Part shown: positions 50,523 through 60,297 of the stretch, piece by piece
How positions within the stretch are numbered: position 1 is the first letter of the stretch
Layout: every line of letters starts with the position of its first letter
Origin: Rodentibacter caecimuris
Lineage (GTDB): Bacteria > Pseudomonadota > Gammaproteobacteria > Enterobacterales > Pasteurellaceae
Assembly (NCBI RefSeq): GCF_024622045.1
Contig: NZ_JANKBP010000004.1
Length of the DNA stretch: 64,000 nucleotides
Strand: one strand, 5' to 3'
The notes under the pieces: model-generated
What the model saw: the letters and a program-made list of their open reading frames with translations, nothing else
Database searches by the model: none
What the model was told of the DNA's origin: nothing
Made by a program: the position numbers and the translations under genes

Positions 50523-50864
50523 TTATTGCGGGATATCGTTATTTTTATTTTCCACTGCAGGAACAGATTGTTGTTGCTGAACTTGTTCCGCTGTTTTTGA
50601 TAAATCATCAAACGCACCTTTCTCTACATTACTACGATGAGAATTTAAATTTCCTAATACAAGTGCGATAACGAAAAATGCTGTTGCTAGGATAGCACTG
50701 GTACGGGTTAAAAAGTTACCAGCCCCCGCCGAACCAAACATTGTACCCGATGCACCGCCGCCAAAGGAAGCACCAGCATTTGCCCCTTTGCCTTGTTGAA
50801 CGAGAATAAACCCGATCAAAGCAATTGCAACAACAACATAAATAAATAAAAGAACTTGATACAT
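50523..50864 (-). CDS. secG: Protein translocase subunit SecG
   Basis: A 113-residue inner-membrane subunit of SecYEG with two hydrophobic segments (about 3-20 and 52-70) and the cytosolic loop VQQGKGANAGASFGGGASGT MFGSAGAGNFLTR; the C-terminal tail is Gln-rich. It precedes tRNA-Leu(GAG) in transcription order. Confidence 0.96.
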   Translation of the reverse strand: MYQVLLFIYVVVAIALIGFILVQQGKGANAGASFGGGASGTMFGSAGAGNFLTRTSAILATAFFVIALVLGNLNSHRSNVEKGAFDDLSKTAEQVQQQQSVPAVENKNNDIPQ

Positions 50865-51008
50865 TTTTCCACTCTAAATTGCGGGTTACGCAAAAACTGG
50901 GGCGAATAATATAAACATTTCACCTTTTTGGCAAGTTATTTTTCCTATTTCTAATTTAATTGGCTCAAGTTTAAGCAATAGATTTCGCCATATAGAATCC
51001 ATTTATTT

Positions 51009-52934
51009 TTAACCGCTCTTTTTTCGTGATTTTACTACTGTCTTTGGCATTTGATTGATCTTACTCAACTGCCGCAATCCATTAAGATCAACAAATCGCA
51101 CCAAGTCCGGCAGCATCCGCTCCAGATCAGACATAAATTGTTGATAAGTGGCTTGTTTTTGGCTAATGTCGGTGAGTTGAGCCTCCCAATGTGCGGTCAT
51201 ATCCGGTTGAGTGGCTATATCCGGTAATGCGCCAATTAGAATCCGTCCCGTTTCCGTACTGTGAATATTTCGTCCTTTTTTCATTAAAAAGCCTCGTTGA
51301 AAAAGTAACTCAATAATCCCTGCTCGGGTTGCTTCCGTACCTAATCCATCAGTGGCACGCAGAATTTTTTTCAACTCTTTATCTTGCACAAAACGCGCAA
51401 TTCCCGTCATGGCTGAAAGCAACGTTGCATCAGTAAAAGGTTTTGGCGGTTGCGTTTTTTTACTCAGGATTTCACCCCGTTCACAATGCAAAATCTGCCC
51501 TTTTTTCACAATCGGTAACAACGGCTCTTGGTTTTCCGTTTCATCTTCTTTACCGAGCAATTCTTTCCAACCTGCTTTTTGTAAATTTCGGGCTTGAGCA
51601 ATAAATGTGCCGCCGGCAATGTTCAACGTTATTTTGCTTTTACGATATTCCGCATCAGGGCAAAATTGCATTAAATATTGACGAGCAATTAAGCCATAAA
51701 TATTGCGTTCATCATCACTCAGTTTTACCACACGATTTTTAACGGTAGGAATAATCGCGTGGTGAGCCTCTACTTTTTTATCATTCCAACTACGATTACG
51801 CAGATTGACATCCACTACATTTGGCAAAGTTTGAAACGCCTCACAATGAACGGAAACAGCATTTAACACATTGTGCCGCTCGGCAAAATGCTCTTCTGGC
51901 AAATAGCGACTGTCAGAACGTGGATAAGTAATCAAACGATGAGTTTCATACAAGCGCTGACAGGTATCTAATACCGTTTGTGCTGACATACCGAATCGTT
52001 TTGCTGCATCAATCTGTAAAGCTGATAACGAATAAGGTAGAGGCGCAGCCTCTTTTTCCCGTACATCTTTATAATCCGTAACTTCAGCAGGCTGATCCGT
52101 AATGCGTTTTACGACATTTTCCGCCAAACCTTTAGAAAGTACACGCCCATCTTCATCTTGATAATCTTCACATGCCTTGCTCGGCTGCCATAATGCGCTA
52201 AAAAGTGCGGTCGATTTTTCCTGTGTTTTTTCAGTTTTGCCTTCAGGATTGATCCAAGCCAATACTTCGTAAAAATCTTTCGGCTGAAAATGCTCAATTT
52301 CAAGATCTCGGCGTACGATCAACCCTAATACGGGCGTCTGCACCCGTCCGACAGAAAGTACGCCTTTATACCCGACTTGCTGTCCTCGAATAGTGTAAGC
52401 CCGCGTCATATTAATACCATAAAGCCAATCGGCACGAGAACGAGCCAAAGCGGAGGTGGCAAGAGGAATAAAATTACGGTTCGGTTGTAATTTTTTAACG
52501 GCTTTTTCTACCGCACTTGGATTCAGATCGCTGATTAAACAACGTTGGATATTATTACGTTTTTCCGAACCTAAATTAACATAGCTAAATATCTCATCCA
52601 CTAAAAGCTGCCCTTCTCGATCCGGGTCACCTGCATTGATCAGCTCATCTGCCAGATGAATAAGTTTTTCTACGATGGATAGCTGCTTCTTCACCGATTT
52701 TTTAGGCAACAGTTTCCACTTTTCAGGAATGATAGGTAAATGTTCTAAACGCCATTTTTGAAATTTGGGATCATAGACATCGGGTTCGGCTTGTTCTAAT
52801 AAATGCCCAATACACCAGGTTACGACATCATTATCGCCACATTTAATAAAGCCATCGCCCCGCTGATGAGGCTTTGGCAATACATCGGCAATGGCTCGGG
52901 CCAAACTCGGTTTTTCGGCGATAAACAAACGCAT
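51009..52934 (-). CDS. topB: DNA topoisomerase III
   Basis: Type IA topoisomerase that decatenates replication intermediates. It has 641 residues with the Toprim motif GDPDREGQLLVDEI (103-115), RADWLYGINMTRAYT and the catalytic Tyr337 in RLITYPRSDSRYL, followed by HAIIPT. It lies 8 bp downstream of recR in the ybaB-recR-topB order known from Haemophilus. Confidence 0.96.
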   Translation of the reverse strand: MRLFIAEKPSLARAIADVLPKPHQRGDGFIKCGDNDVVTWCIGHLLEQAEPDVYDPKFQKWRLEHLPIIPEKWKLLPKKSVKKQLSIVEKLIHLADELINAGDPDREGQLLVDEIFSYVNLGSEKRNNIQRCLISDLNPSAVEKAVKKLQPNRNFIPLATSALARSRADWLYGINMTRAYTIRGQQVGYKGVLSVGRVQTPVLGLIVRRDLEIEHFQPKDFYEVLAWINPEGKTEKTQEKSTALFSALWQPSKACEDYQDEDGRVLSKGLAENVVKRITDQPAEVTDYKDVREKEAAPLPYSLSALQIDAAKRFGMSAQTVLDTCQRLYETHRLITYPRSDSRYLPEEHFAERHNVLNAVSVHCEAFQTLPNVVDVNLRNRSWNDKKVEAHHAIIPTVKNRVVKLSDDERNIYGLIARQYLMQFCPDAEYRKSKITLNIAGGTFIAQARNLQKAGWKELLGKEDETENQEPLLPIVKKGQILHCERGEILSKKTQPPKPFTDATLLSAMTGIARFVQDKELKKILRATDGLGTEATRAGIIELLFQRGFLMKKGRNIHSTETGRILIGALPDIATQPDMTAHWEAQLTDISQKQATYQQFMSDLERMLPDLVRFVDLNGLRQLSKINQMPKTVVKSRKKSG

Positions 52935-52942
52935 AATGAAAA

Positions 52943-53545
52943 CTAATCGATTTGGCGTCGTCCCAAAAAGGAATGAGTAAGTGTTGTACCGTCCACGGTT
53001 TCAAGCTCACCGCCTACCGGAATACCATGAGCAATGCGGCTCACCTTGATATTATGCAGATGACAAATTTCCGCAATATAATTTGCCGTAGCATCACCCT
53101 CTACGGTCGGATTGGTGGCAAGAATGACCTCATGAAACGATTCTTCCGCTAAACGTTTTTGTAATAAATCCAAACCGATTTCACGAGGACCAATGCCGTC
53201 AAGTGGAGATAAATGCCCCATCAATACAAAATAACGACCGGAAAATTGCCCTGTTTGTTCAATGGCTTGAATATCCGCCGGCATTTCCACCACACACAAT
53301 AATCCTGAATTTTGACGACGCGGATTATTGCAAATATTACACACTTCTTCTTCCGTGAAATCACGACATTGTGAACAATGTCCAATTTTAGACATCGCTT
53401 CCGTTAGCGCACGAGCCAAATTCATTCCTCCACTACGATTGCGTTGCAGAAGATGATATGCCATACGCAGTGCCGATTTAGGGCCAACCCCCGGCAAACA
53501 ACGAAGATTTTCAATGAGATGTTCTAAAAGCGGACTACTTTGCAT
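52943..53545 (-). CDS. recR: Recombination protein RecR
   Basis: A 200-residue RecFOR component that helps load RecA on gapped DNA. Its HhH motif LRCLPGVGPKSALRMAYHLL, the four-Cys zinc motif CSQCRDFTEEEVCNIC and the Toprim domain (LLCVVEMPADIQAIE, ATNPTVEGDATANYIAE) are present. The ATG at 53545 (MQSSPLLEHLIENL) is the conserved start; no strong ribosome-binding site is visible. Confidence 0.96.
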   Translation of the reverse strand: MQSSPLLEHLIENLRCLPGVGPKSALRMAYHLLQRNRSGGMNLARALTEAMSKIGHCSQCRDFTEEEVCNICNNPRRQNSGLLCVVEMPADIQAIEQTGQFSGRYFVLMGHLSPLDGIGPREIGLDLLQKRLAEESFHEVILATNPTVEGDATANYIAEICHLHNIKVSRIAHGIPVGGELETVDGTTLTHSFLGRRQID

Positions 53546-53608
53546 AATGATAAATGATAAGGAAAGGTGAAATGGTATGTGAATAATGATATTCACATAC
53601 CCTATGAA

Positions 53609-53938
53609 TTAAAACGGAAACTTCATTCCTGGCGGTAATGGCATACCTGCGGTTACTGATGCCATTTTTTCTTTCTGCAATTCTTCCGCACGACGAACAG
53701 CATCATTAAATGCAGCGGCAATTAAATCCTCCAACATTTCCTTATCATCTTCCATTAAAGAAGGGTCAATATCAATGCGACGACAGTTATGCGCACCATT
53801 AATTGTGATTTTCACTAATCCTGCGCCCGATTCGCCGGTCACTTCAAGTTGTGCAATTTCTTCCTGCATTTTCTGCATTTTTTCTTGCATTTGTTGAGCT
53901 TGTTTCATCAAACCGCCCAAACCGCCTTTTCCAAACAT
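53609..53938 (-). CDS. ybaB: YbaB/EbfC nucleoid-associated protein
   Basis: A 109-residue dimeric DNA-binding protein beginning MFGKGGLGGLMKQAQQMQEK, with a coiled-coil N-terminus and GLVKITINGAHNCRRIDIDPSLM, ending GMPLPPGMKFPF. AAGGAT precedes the ATG. It is the first gene of the ybaB-recR-topB operon. Confidence 0.96.
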   Translation of the reverse strand: MFGKGGLGGLMKQAQQMQEKMQKMQEEIAQLEVTGESGAGLVKITINGAHNCRRIDIDPSLMEDDKEMLEDLIAAAFNDAVRRAEELQKEKMASVTAGMPLPPGMKFPF

Positions 53939-54695
53939 GATGTTATCCTTTTAAGTCAAAAAATTAGGCGCATTCTAGCGAAAAAATTCGTCTTTGGGAA
54001 CATGTTGTCTTATTTTCAATAAGCTAGGATAGTCGTTATACCCTATTTGGTAGTCACCCAGTGCAAAACGCCCTAGAAAATGACCAGTACTTTTACCTAC
54101 ATCTACCAGCCCCAAACAGTTACAAGCCGCTGCCACAATGTATTGACTATATTGATGAATATAGGTAACTAAATCAAACTAGAGATAAACTACTTCTACT
54201 ACGACCAAATCAGTATACCACAGGACATAGCCGACAGTCAGAGCAAACAGATTTGAGCATGATGCTTGGAGATACCTCATTTACGACAGTAAATGTAAGA
54301 CAAAAATCTCAACGCATCAAGCGTACCGATTACTATAATCAGTAAGTCTACTAACGGGGTTTTATAACAACATCCTGTGGTATTGGATGGTTTATGCACA
54401 AAACTCTATTTAGATTGGTTGTTGGAAAGTATTTATATCAGTTTGAGGGGACAGTACAAAAGAATATCGATCCTTCATGACTTAAAGAGGCAATGAATCT
54501 TACCGTTTTAAACATCAGTAATCTCGCATGATAAACGGAGAACTTTTGTAATGAGCTTCGCGGTTCAACCTTTGAAGAGTATTAACAATATAAAATTAGA
54601 CGCTACCTAACTATCAGTGGCAAACTAAGTAGTAAATTTCTGGTATAAAAAGGAACTTGATGATACTATATTCTTGATTTTGTGGATATCTCAAA
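53939..54695. other. Gene-less stretch, possibly a degraded mobile element
   Basis: No intact gene, terminator or RNA is supported in these 757 bp. Short plus-strand frames with stops (for example QCIDYIDEYR near 54130-54180, and GIGWFMHKTLFRLVVGKYLY near 54383-54440) have a protein-like look and could be remains of a transposase or phage gene, but I cannot assign them. Promoters for the ybaB operon (at the left, minus strand) must lie near 53960-54050. Confidence 0.4.
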
Positions 54696-54782
54696 TGGTG
54701 CCCGAAGCCAGACTTGAACTGGCACGCCTCGAAAGGCGAGGGATTTTAAATCCCTTGTGTCTACCGATTCCACCACTCGGGC
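54696..54782 (-). tRNA. tRNA-Leu (anticodon UAA)
   Basis: An 87-nt class II tRNA on the minus strand, GCCCGAGTGGTGGAATCGG to encoded CCA, with the anticodon loop TTTAAAA and a long variable arm. It lies 2 bp after tRNA-Gly in the same transcript. Confidence 0.97.
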
Positions 54783-54784
54783 GA

Positions 54785-54860
<76 letters not shown>

Positions 54861-54953
54861 ATTTGTTGTCAGGACAACGGGGTGCATTTTACTGATTTAT
54901 GAAATGCTGTCAAACAGAAATAGTAAAAAATAGATTGATTGCTTAAAAAAAAC

Positions 54954-54988
54954 TCAAAAATAAAGTGCGGTATTATAAGACCGCACTT
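54954..54988 (-). terminator. hflKC terminator (inverted uptake-signal pair)
   Basis: AAGTGCGGT (54963-54971) and ACCGCACTT (54980-54988) form a 9-bp stem; on the minus strand it is followed by TTATTTTTGAG, 15 bp after the hflC stop. Confidence 0.85.
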
Positions 54989-55003
54989 CTATGCTATTTC
55001 AAA

Positions 55004-55891
55004 CTACTTATTCGGTGTTTTCATAAAGCGGAAGAAATCACTATCCGGCTTTAAGATCATCATATTATCCGGATTTGAAAAACTCTCTTCATAGGCTTTT
55101 AAGCTACGCACAAAACTAAAAAATTGTGGCTCTTGTGAAAATGCCTCAGAGTAAAGTTTTGCCGCTGCCGCGTCGCCCGAACCGCGCAACTCTTGCGCCG
55201 TTTTATTAGCATTTGCCAAAATCAATGTGACTTTACGATCGACGTCAGCTTGAATGAAAGCAGCTTTTTCTTTACCTTGTGAACGGTGTTCCCGTGCCAC
55301 TGCATCACGCTCTGCCCGCATACGTTGATAAATCGAAGAAGAAACTTCGTCCGGTAAATTAATTTGTTTTACACGTACATCAACTACTTCAATCCCAAGT
55401 TCAGCCGTACTGTCCTGACCGGAATTCAGGGCTTTTTTTGCCCCTTCCATTAATTCGCCTCGGGTACCGGAAACAATGTCTTTAATTGTGCGCGAACCAA
55501 TTTCAGAACGAAGACGATCATTTACTTTTCTGCTTAATAAACTTGCTGCTTGGCTGTAATCTCCACCACCGGTTGAGGTGTAAAAACGCCCGAAATCACT
55601 GATTTTCCATTTAACATAGGAATCCACCAACAAGTCTTTTTTCTCCACGGTGACAAAGCGTGTTGCAGAACCGTCTAAAGTGCGAATACGAGCATCCAAC
55701 ACCTTAATACTATCGATAAGCGGCAGTTTAAAATGTAAGCCCGGCTCATATACAACAACTCTATTATCCGAATCACGCTGCACTTTGTTAAACCGCAACA
55801 TAATGCCTCGCGTACCTTCAGCGACAACAATAACACTTGAATAAATCACCGCAGCGATAACGAAAATAACGGGTAATAAAAATTTACGCAT
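55004..55891 (-). CDS. hflC: FtsH protease regulator HflC
   Basis: A 295-residue SPFH/band-7 membrane protein that forms the HflKC cage around FtsH. It has an N-terminal anchor (about 5-24) and RGIMLRFNKVQRD, VEKKDLLVDSYVKWKISD and the C-terminal helical AFIQADVDRKVTLILANANK region. It overlaps the hflK stop by one base. Unlike E. coli, it is not next to hfq-hflX. Confidence 0.95.
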   Translation of the reverse strand: MRKFLLPVIFVIAAVIYSSVIVVAEGTRGIMLRFNKVQRDSDNRVVVYEPGLHFKLPLIDSIKVLDARIRTLDGSATRFVTVEKKDLLVDSYVKWKISDFGRFYTSTGGGDYSQAASLLSRKVNDRLRSEIGSRTIKDIVSGTRGELMEGAKKALNSGQDSTAELGIEVVDVRVKQINLPDEVSSSIYQRMRAERDAVAREHRSQGKEKAAFIQADVDRKVTLILANANKTAQELRGSGDAAAAKLYSEAFSQEPQFFSFVRSLKAYEESFSNPDNMMILKPDSDFFRFMKTPNK

Positions 55892-57105
55892 TAATTGAAT
55901 CTCCCTTGGCGAATCGGTTCAACCATATTATTTTTGGAATTATTTGATTGATTTTCCGGTTGCATTAAAACAGGCATAGGATCAACCGCACTTTGTACTT
56001 TTGATTCAGTTCTTTTTCCCATAATTTGTTCAAGTGGTAACACCGTTAAATTATTACCGTTGTTTCCGTCCAACATAATTTTAGGTGTATTAGCCATCAC
56101 TTTTTCCATGGTTTGAATATATAAACGCTCACGCAATAAATCAGGCGCGGCTTTAAATTCCGGCAATAAGCGTTGTAGTCGCTCTACTTCCCCTTTCGCA
56201 TCTAACACAATACGATCTTTATAAGCCGTTGCCTCTTCTAAAATACGTTGTGCATCACCTCTTGCTATCGGCTCTCTTTCACGGGCATAAGCTTCCGCTT
56301 CACGAATAAAACGCTGCTCGTCTTCTTGTGCCTTAATTGCATCGTCAAAAGCATCTTTTACTTCTTCCGGCGGACGCGCAGATTGGAAGTTCACGTCAAT
56401 GACATCAAGCCCCATATCATAAGGTTTGATAATTTCGTTTAAAGTTTTCCAAGTATTCTCACGCACCACGGCACGCCCCGTGGTAAGAATATCGTTCATT
56501 GTCATGTGACCGATCACATAGCGTAACGCACTATCTGTCGCTTGATTTAAGCTATCATCAGCATTTGTCACACTAAAACGATATTTTGCCGGATCTTGCA
56601 CACGGTACTGCACGGTCATTTCCACTTTTACCATGTTCTCATCTTGGGTTAACATCGCACCTTGGGTTTTCAATTCCTTCACTTGTTCCACATTGACCGG
56701 CAAGACTTTATCCACAAAAGTCGGTTTCCAGTTTAAACCGGGTTGAACAATAGAATGTAATTCGCCAAAACGCAACACAACGCCACGCTCGGCTTCTTTA
56801 ATGGTATAGAAACCGCTTGCGCCCCAAACAATCGCACCTAATGCAACTGCAATCGGTAACACTTTACCCCAATTAAATGGAATAGAAGGCGGATTGTTAG
56901 AACTACTATTATTTTGACCGCCCTTTTTACCACCACCGAGTTTTTTCAGTAAATTATTAAAAATTTCTTCAATATCCGGTGGAGATTGATCTTGCTTTCC
57001 ACGGTTTTGATTTGAATCCCATCCGTTATTTGATGAGTTTTCAGGTTTTTGCTCATTGCTTTGCCCCGGCTTGCCCCAAGGGTCTTGCCCTGAATTCTGC
57101 GACAT
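55891..57105 (-). CDS. hflK: FtsH protease regulator HflK
   Basis: A 404-residue SPFH protein with a Gly/Asn/Gln-rich cytosolic N-terminus (NNGWDSNQNRGKQDQSPPDI), a transmembrane segment (about 80-100) and the band-7 domain (ERGVVLRFGELHSIVQPGLNW), then a helical region ending in an Asn/Gln-rich tail. It forms an operon with hflC, apart from hflX at 10563. Confidence 0.95.
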   Translation of the reverse strand: MSQNSGQDPWGKPGQSNEQKPENSSNNGWDSNQNRGKQDQSPPDIEEIFNNLLKKLGGGKKGGQNNSSSNNPPSIPFNWGKVLPIAVALGAIVWGASGFYTIKEAERGVVLRFGELHSIVQPGLNWKPTFVDKVLPVNVEQVKELKTQGAMLTQDENMVKVEMTVQYRVQDPAKYRFSVTNADDSLNQATDSALRYVIGHMTMNDILTTGRAVVRENTWKTLNEIIKPYDMGLDVIDVNFQSARPPEEVKDAFDDAIKAQEDEQRFIREAEAYAREREPIARGDAQRILEEATAYKDRIVLDAKGEVERLQRLLPEFKAAPDLLRERLYIQTMEKVMANTPKIMLDGNNGNNLTVLPLEQIMGKRTESKVQSAVDPMPVLMQPENQSNNSKNNMVEPIRQGRFN

Positions 57106-57189
57106 GTCGTTTCATTCTCCATTTGTCAAAAAATTGTTACGAGTTTAGCGAAATAAATGGGGTTAGTCTATGAAAATACAAGGAATGCA

Positions 57190-57227
57190 AGCAATAAAAA
57201 ATCCTTGAGTGGTTTCAAGGATTTTTT
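57190..57227 (-). terminator. Terminator of the PPTase gene
   Basis: AAAAAATCCTTGA (57196-57208) and TCAAGGATTTTTT (57215-57227) form a 13-bp stem just beyond the stop at 57231, with A/T runs on both sides. Confidence 0.88.
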
Positions 57228-57230
57228 GCG

Positions 57231-57938
57231 CTAATTTACGTTATATCTAACAAGATGATTTGGCGTTCTTTTCACTAATTCTTCACCATTCCAATGGAAA
57301 AAGTGCGGTTGATTTTGGCGTTGATTGACAAAAAACGCTAAATAAAAAGGCAGTTCATCAGTAAAAAACAGTTCGCCCTGCGGACAATAATCCGAAAAAA
57401 TTTTTAACTCATTGGGTAAATGACGCACTTCAGACAATTTCATAATGCCCACACCTTGGGATTTTAATATGGCTTCACGCAAACACCAGCTACGATAAAA
57501 CGCTCTTTCGCTGTCCGATTGTTGGGTAAACCACATAACTTCCTGTTCCGCTGCAAAATGTTTCATTAAGTCAAGGAAATGACGTTGTTTTGGAAATTCT
57601 ATATCAATACCAACCACACTTTTCTTTTCCTCGTTGCTCTCCAAAATAACCGCCACCCAATCCCCCGAATGACTCATATTAAAATCAATGGTTTCATTGG
57701 AAAAATAAGGTCGCCCACTCTCTGTGCGTTCAATATGTGCCAAAAGTGCGGTCTTTTTTCCTGTCATTTTTAATAATTGCCAAAGTAGAAAATGTGCTAA
57801 TCCCCGACATTGGTGGCGTTGCCACACACGTGGATTGTCGGATTGAAGAGGAAGTAAACTTTTCGGTACAAGTTCGGACGGAATCTCACAAAAAGGGAAA
57901 GCTTGTTGAATATTGGCGTAAGCGATTAAGGTTGTCAT
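57231..57938 (-). CDS. 4'-phosphopantetheinyl transferase (Sfp/AcpT type)
   Basis: A 235-residue enzyme that transfers the phosphopantetheine arm from CoA to carrier proteins. The magnesium motif VVGIDIEFP and the WCLREAILKSQGVGI (W-x2-KEA-x2-K type) motif are present, with FNMSHSGDWVAV upstream. Starts at 57980 and 57968 fall inside the thr terminator hairpin, so the ATG at 57938 (MTTLIAYANIQQAF) is preferred although its ribosome-binding site is weak. The carrier protein target is unknown. Confidence 0.85.
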   Translation of the reverse strand: MTTLIAYANIQQAFPFCEIPSELVPKSLLPLQSDNPRVWQRHQCRGLAHFLLWQLLKMTGKKTALLAHIERTESGRPYFSNETIDFNMSHSGDWVAVILESNEEKKSVVGIDIEFPKQRHFLDLMKHFAAEQEVMWFTQQSDSERAFYRSWCLREAILKSQGVGIMKLSEVRHLPNELKIFSDYCPQGELFFTDELPFYLAFFVNQRQNQPHFFHWNGEELVKRTPNHLVRYNVN

Positions 57939-57956
57939 AGCACAGTTGAAAAGTGA

Positions 57957-57983
57957 AAGTGCGGTCATATTTAACCGCACTTT
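57957..57983 (-). terminator. thr operon terminator (inverted uptake-signal pair)
   Basis: AAGTGCGGT (57958-57966) and ACCGCACTT (57974-57982) pair around an AT-rich loop, directly after the thrC stop at 57987 on the minus strand. Confidence 0.8.
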
Positions 57984-57986
57984 TTG

Positions 57987-59261
57987 TTATTTCAGTAAAT
58001 AAGCACGTAGTTGCGCAAAGTCATTTTCCATTTCATCGGAAAGTAGTGGTAACTTATTGTGCTTATCTAATGCTTCCGGTAGAGGTAATTCAAGGTTTAA
58101 AATTCTCTCAACGGACTCTTTAAATTTCGCTGGATGTGCCGTACAAAGGAAAATACCCGTTTCATCGGCATTTAGTTGATCTTTTAACAGTTGATAAGCT
58201 ATCGCACCGTGCGGTTCACAAATATACCCCTCTGTATGCAATGCTTTTAAGGTTTCTTCCGTTTGCTCATCGGTAAGCATACCTGAACCTAAATCGGTTA
58301 GTTCCCAACCATTACGCTTGAATAATTCCTCCACACGCGGCCAGTTATTCGGACGACTAACATCCATTGCATTAGAGAGTGTTGCCACAGTCTCGTTCGG
58401 TTCCCACTTGCCTGATTGTAAATAACGCGGCACGGTATCATTAGCGTTGGTTGACGCAATAAAGCGCTTAATTGGTAAACCTAAGGCTTTGGCAATTAAT
58501 CCTGCCGTTAAATTACCAAAATTCCCACTTGGTACAGAAACAACTACATTATTGCGTTTTTCTTTTGGTAATTGAGCAAGCGCTTCAAAATAATAACAAA
58601 TTTGTGCAAGTAAACGGCTAATATTAATGGAGTTGGCGGAGTTTAACCCTATCGCTTCACGCAGTTCCGCATCATCAAAGGCTTGCTTAACCAATGCCTG
58701 ACAGGCATCGAAATCACTATTAATAGCAACAGTGCGAATATTACCGCCAAGGGTACAGAATAATTTTTCTTGCAGTGGGCTTATTTTACCTTTCGGATAT
58801 AAAATCACTACATTAATATTTTCTAAACCATAAAAGGCATGAGCCACCGCTGCGCCGGTATCCCCTGAAGTAGCCGTTAAAATGGTAATTTTGCCGTCAC
58901 CACGCACATTAGCAAGTGCTTGGGCCATAAAACGTCCACCGAAATCCTTAAAAGCAAGGGTCGGCCCGTGGAATAATTCTAAGGCATAAATGTTATCTTC
59001 TACCTTTTCTAAAGGTGCCGGAAAGGTAAAGGCATTTTTGACCATCGCATTGAGCGTCTCCGTTGGAATTTCCGTGCCGATCATGGCGGAAAGTATTTTT
59101 TGGCTACGTTCAACCAATGGCAAATCTAATAATTCATTGATGTTATTTAATGTTGGAATGATTTCCGGAAAAAATAAGCCCTGATTTGTTCCAAGCCCCT
59201 GACGAACAGCTTGAGCGAAACTAACCCGTTCCTCCGGGTGTTTGATGTTATATAAATTCAT
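57987..59261 (-). CDS. thrC: Threonine synthase
   Basis: PLP enzyme converting O-phosphohomoserine to threonine. It has 424 residues starting MNLYNIKHPEERVSFAQAVR; PLP-binding Lys105 is in TLAFKDFGGRF, and TATSGDTGAAVAHAFYG and VSVPSGNFGNLTAG are present. It is the last gene of thrABC; a 79-bp gap separates it from thrB. Confidence 0.97.
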   Translation of the reverse strand: MNLYNIKHPEERVSFAQAVRQGLGTNQGLFFPEIIPTLNNINELLDLPLVERSQKILSAMIGTEIPTETLNAMVKNAFTFPAPLEKVEDNIYALELFHGPTLAFKDFGGRFMAQALANVRGDGKITILTATSGDTGAAVAHAFYGLENINVVILYPKGKISPLQEKLFCTLGGNIRTVAINSDFDACQALVKQAFDDAELREAIGLNSANSINISRLLAQICYYFEALAQLPKEKRNNVVVSVPSGNFGNLTAGLIAKALGLPIKRFIASTNANDTVPRYLQSGKWEPNETVATLSNAMDVSRPNNWPRVEELFKRNGWELTDLGSGMLTDEQTEETLKALHTEGYICEPHGAIAYQLLKDQLNADETGIFLCTAHPAKFKESVERILNLELPLPEALDKHNKLPLLSDEMENDFAQLRAYLLK

Positions 59262-59340
59262 TGTTAAACCGTTTATAAATGATAAATAAAATAGATTAAA
59301 CGTTATCTTGTTTTGAAATTAAACCTCTGTTTTCTTCACA

Positions 59341-60285
59341 TTAGGCTAAATTCCTTACCCCTTGATTATCCACTTTGCAAATACGTACAAAACCTTCGTT
59401 ATTTTGTAAATAATGGTTTTCTAGATAAGTTGCAAGTTTCGTCGCTGTCTGTAAATCCGAGCCGATAGAAAAAATGGTTGGCCCCGATCCTGAAATTCCC
59501 GTCACTAATGCCCCTAAATCACGTGTAGCCTGTTTCACTTCTGCAAAATTAGGTAATAAGGATTCACGATAAGGTTCAGCGATGACGTCTTTCATCATAA
59601 TCGCAGCAAGATTTTCTTGTTGCGTGTGGCAGGCATGCACAAAACCACCCAAATGACGACCATGATCGATCACATTTTGTCGGGTATAGCTTTTCGGCAG
59701 GATTGCCCGAGCTTCAGCAGTAGAAACTTCAATTCCCGGATAAGCCAACACCCAATACCAATGATCGAAAAACGGCAGTTTTTGGCAAATATTACCGAGC
59801 GACTGCACCATAAACTGTACACCGCCAAGATAGCAAGGTGCAACATTATCGTAGTGCACAGAACCGGAAATTCGCCCTTCCAATTCGCCCATCATTTCAA
59901 GCAATTCCATTTTAGAAAAGGGGTCATGATGAAACTGATTTAATGCAACTAATGCCGCGACAATTGAACAAGCACTTGAACCTAAGCCTGAGCCAATCGG
60001 CATATTTTTTTCGAGCGTTAAACATAGCGGTTTCACTTGAGTTCCACGTAATTTCAAGCGTTCACTAAACAGTACATAGGCTTGATAGACGATATTCTTT
60101 TGCGGTTCTTTCGGTAATTTACGGACAAAATAGCCCGCACTTTCCAATTCAAAACCGCTTGCAATTTCTTCAATTTGAACAACATCACCTAATAATGAAC
60201 CGTCAATGGGGGAAATCGCCGCCCCCAATGTATCGAAGCCTACACTAATGTTTGCGCTGGATGCCGGTGCATAAATTCTTAACAT
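59341..60285 (-). CDS. thrB: Homoserine kinase
   Basis: A 314-residue GHMP kinase that phosphorylates homoserine. Its N-terminus LRIYAPASSANISVGFDTLG, the ATP loop MPIGSGLGSSACSIVAALVA and the C-terminal VTGISGSGPTIFSI motif identify it. It lies 12 bp after thrA. Confidence 0.97.
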   Translation of the reverse strand: MLRIYAPASSANISVGFDTLGAAISPIDGSLLGDVVQIEEIASGFELESAGYFVRKLPKEPQKNIVYQAYVLFSERLKLRGTQVKPLCLTLEKNMPIGSGLGSSACSIVAALVALNQFHHDPFSKMELLEMMGELEGRISGSVHYDNVAPCYLGGVQFMVQSLGNICQKLPFFDHWYWVLAYPGIEVSTAEARAILPKSYTRQNVIDHGRHLGGFVHACHTQQENLAAIMMKDVIAEPYRESLLPNFAEVKQATRDLGALVTGISGSGPTIFSIGSDLQTATKLATYLENHYLQNNEGFVRICKVDNQGVRNLA

Positions 60286-60297
60286 TGTGGCTCCTTG

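Noticed and set aside
50432..50671. Plus-strand 79-codon frame over tRNA-Leu and secG
   Set aside because: It is antisense to a tRNA and to secG and has no coding character.
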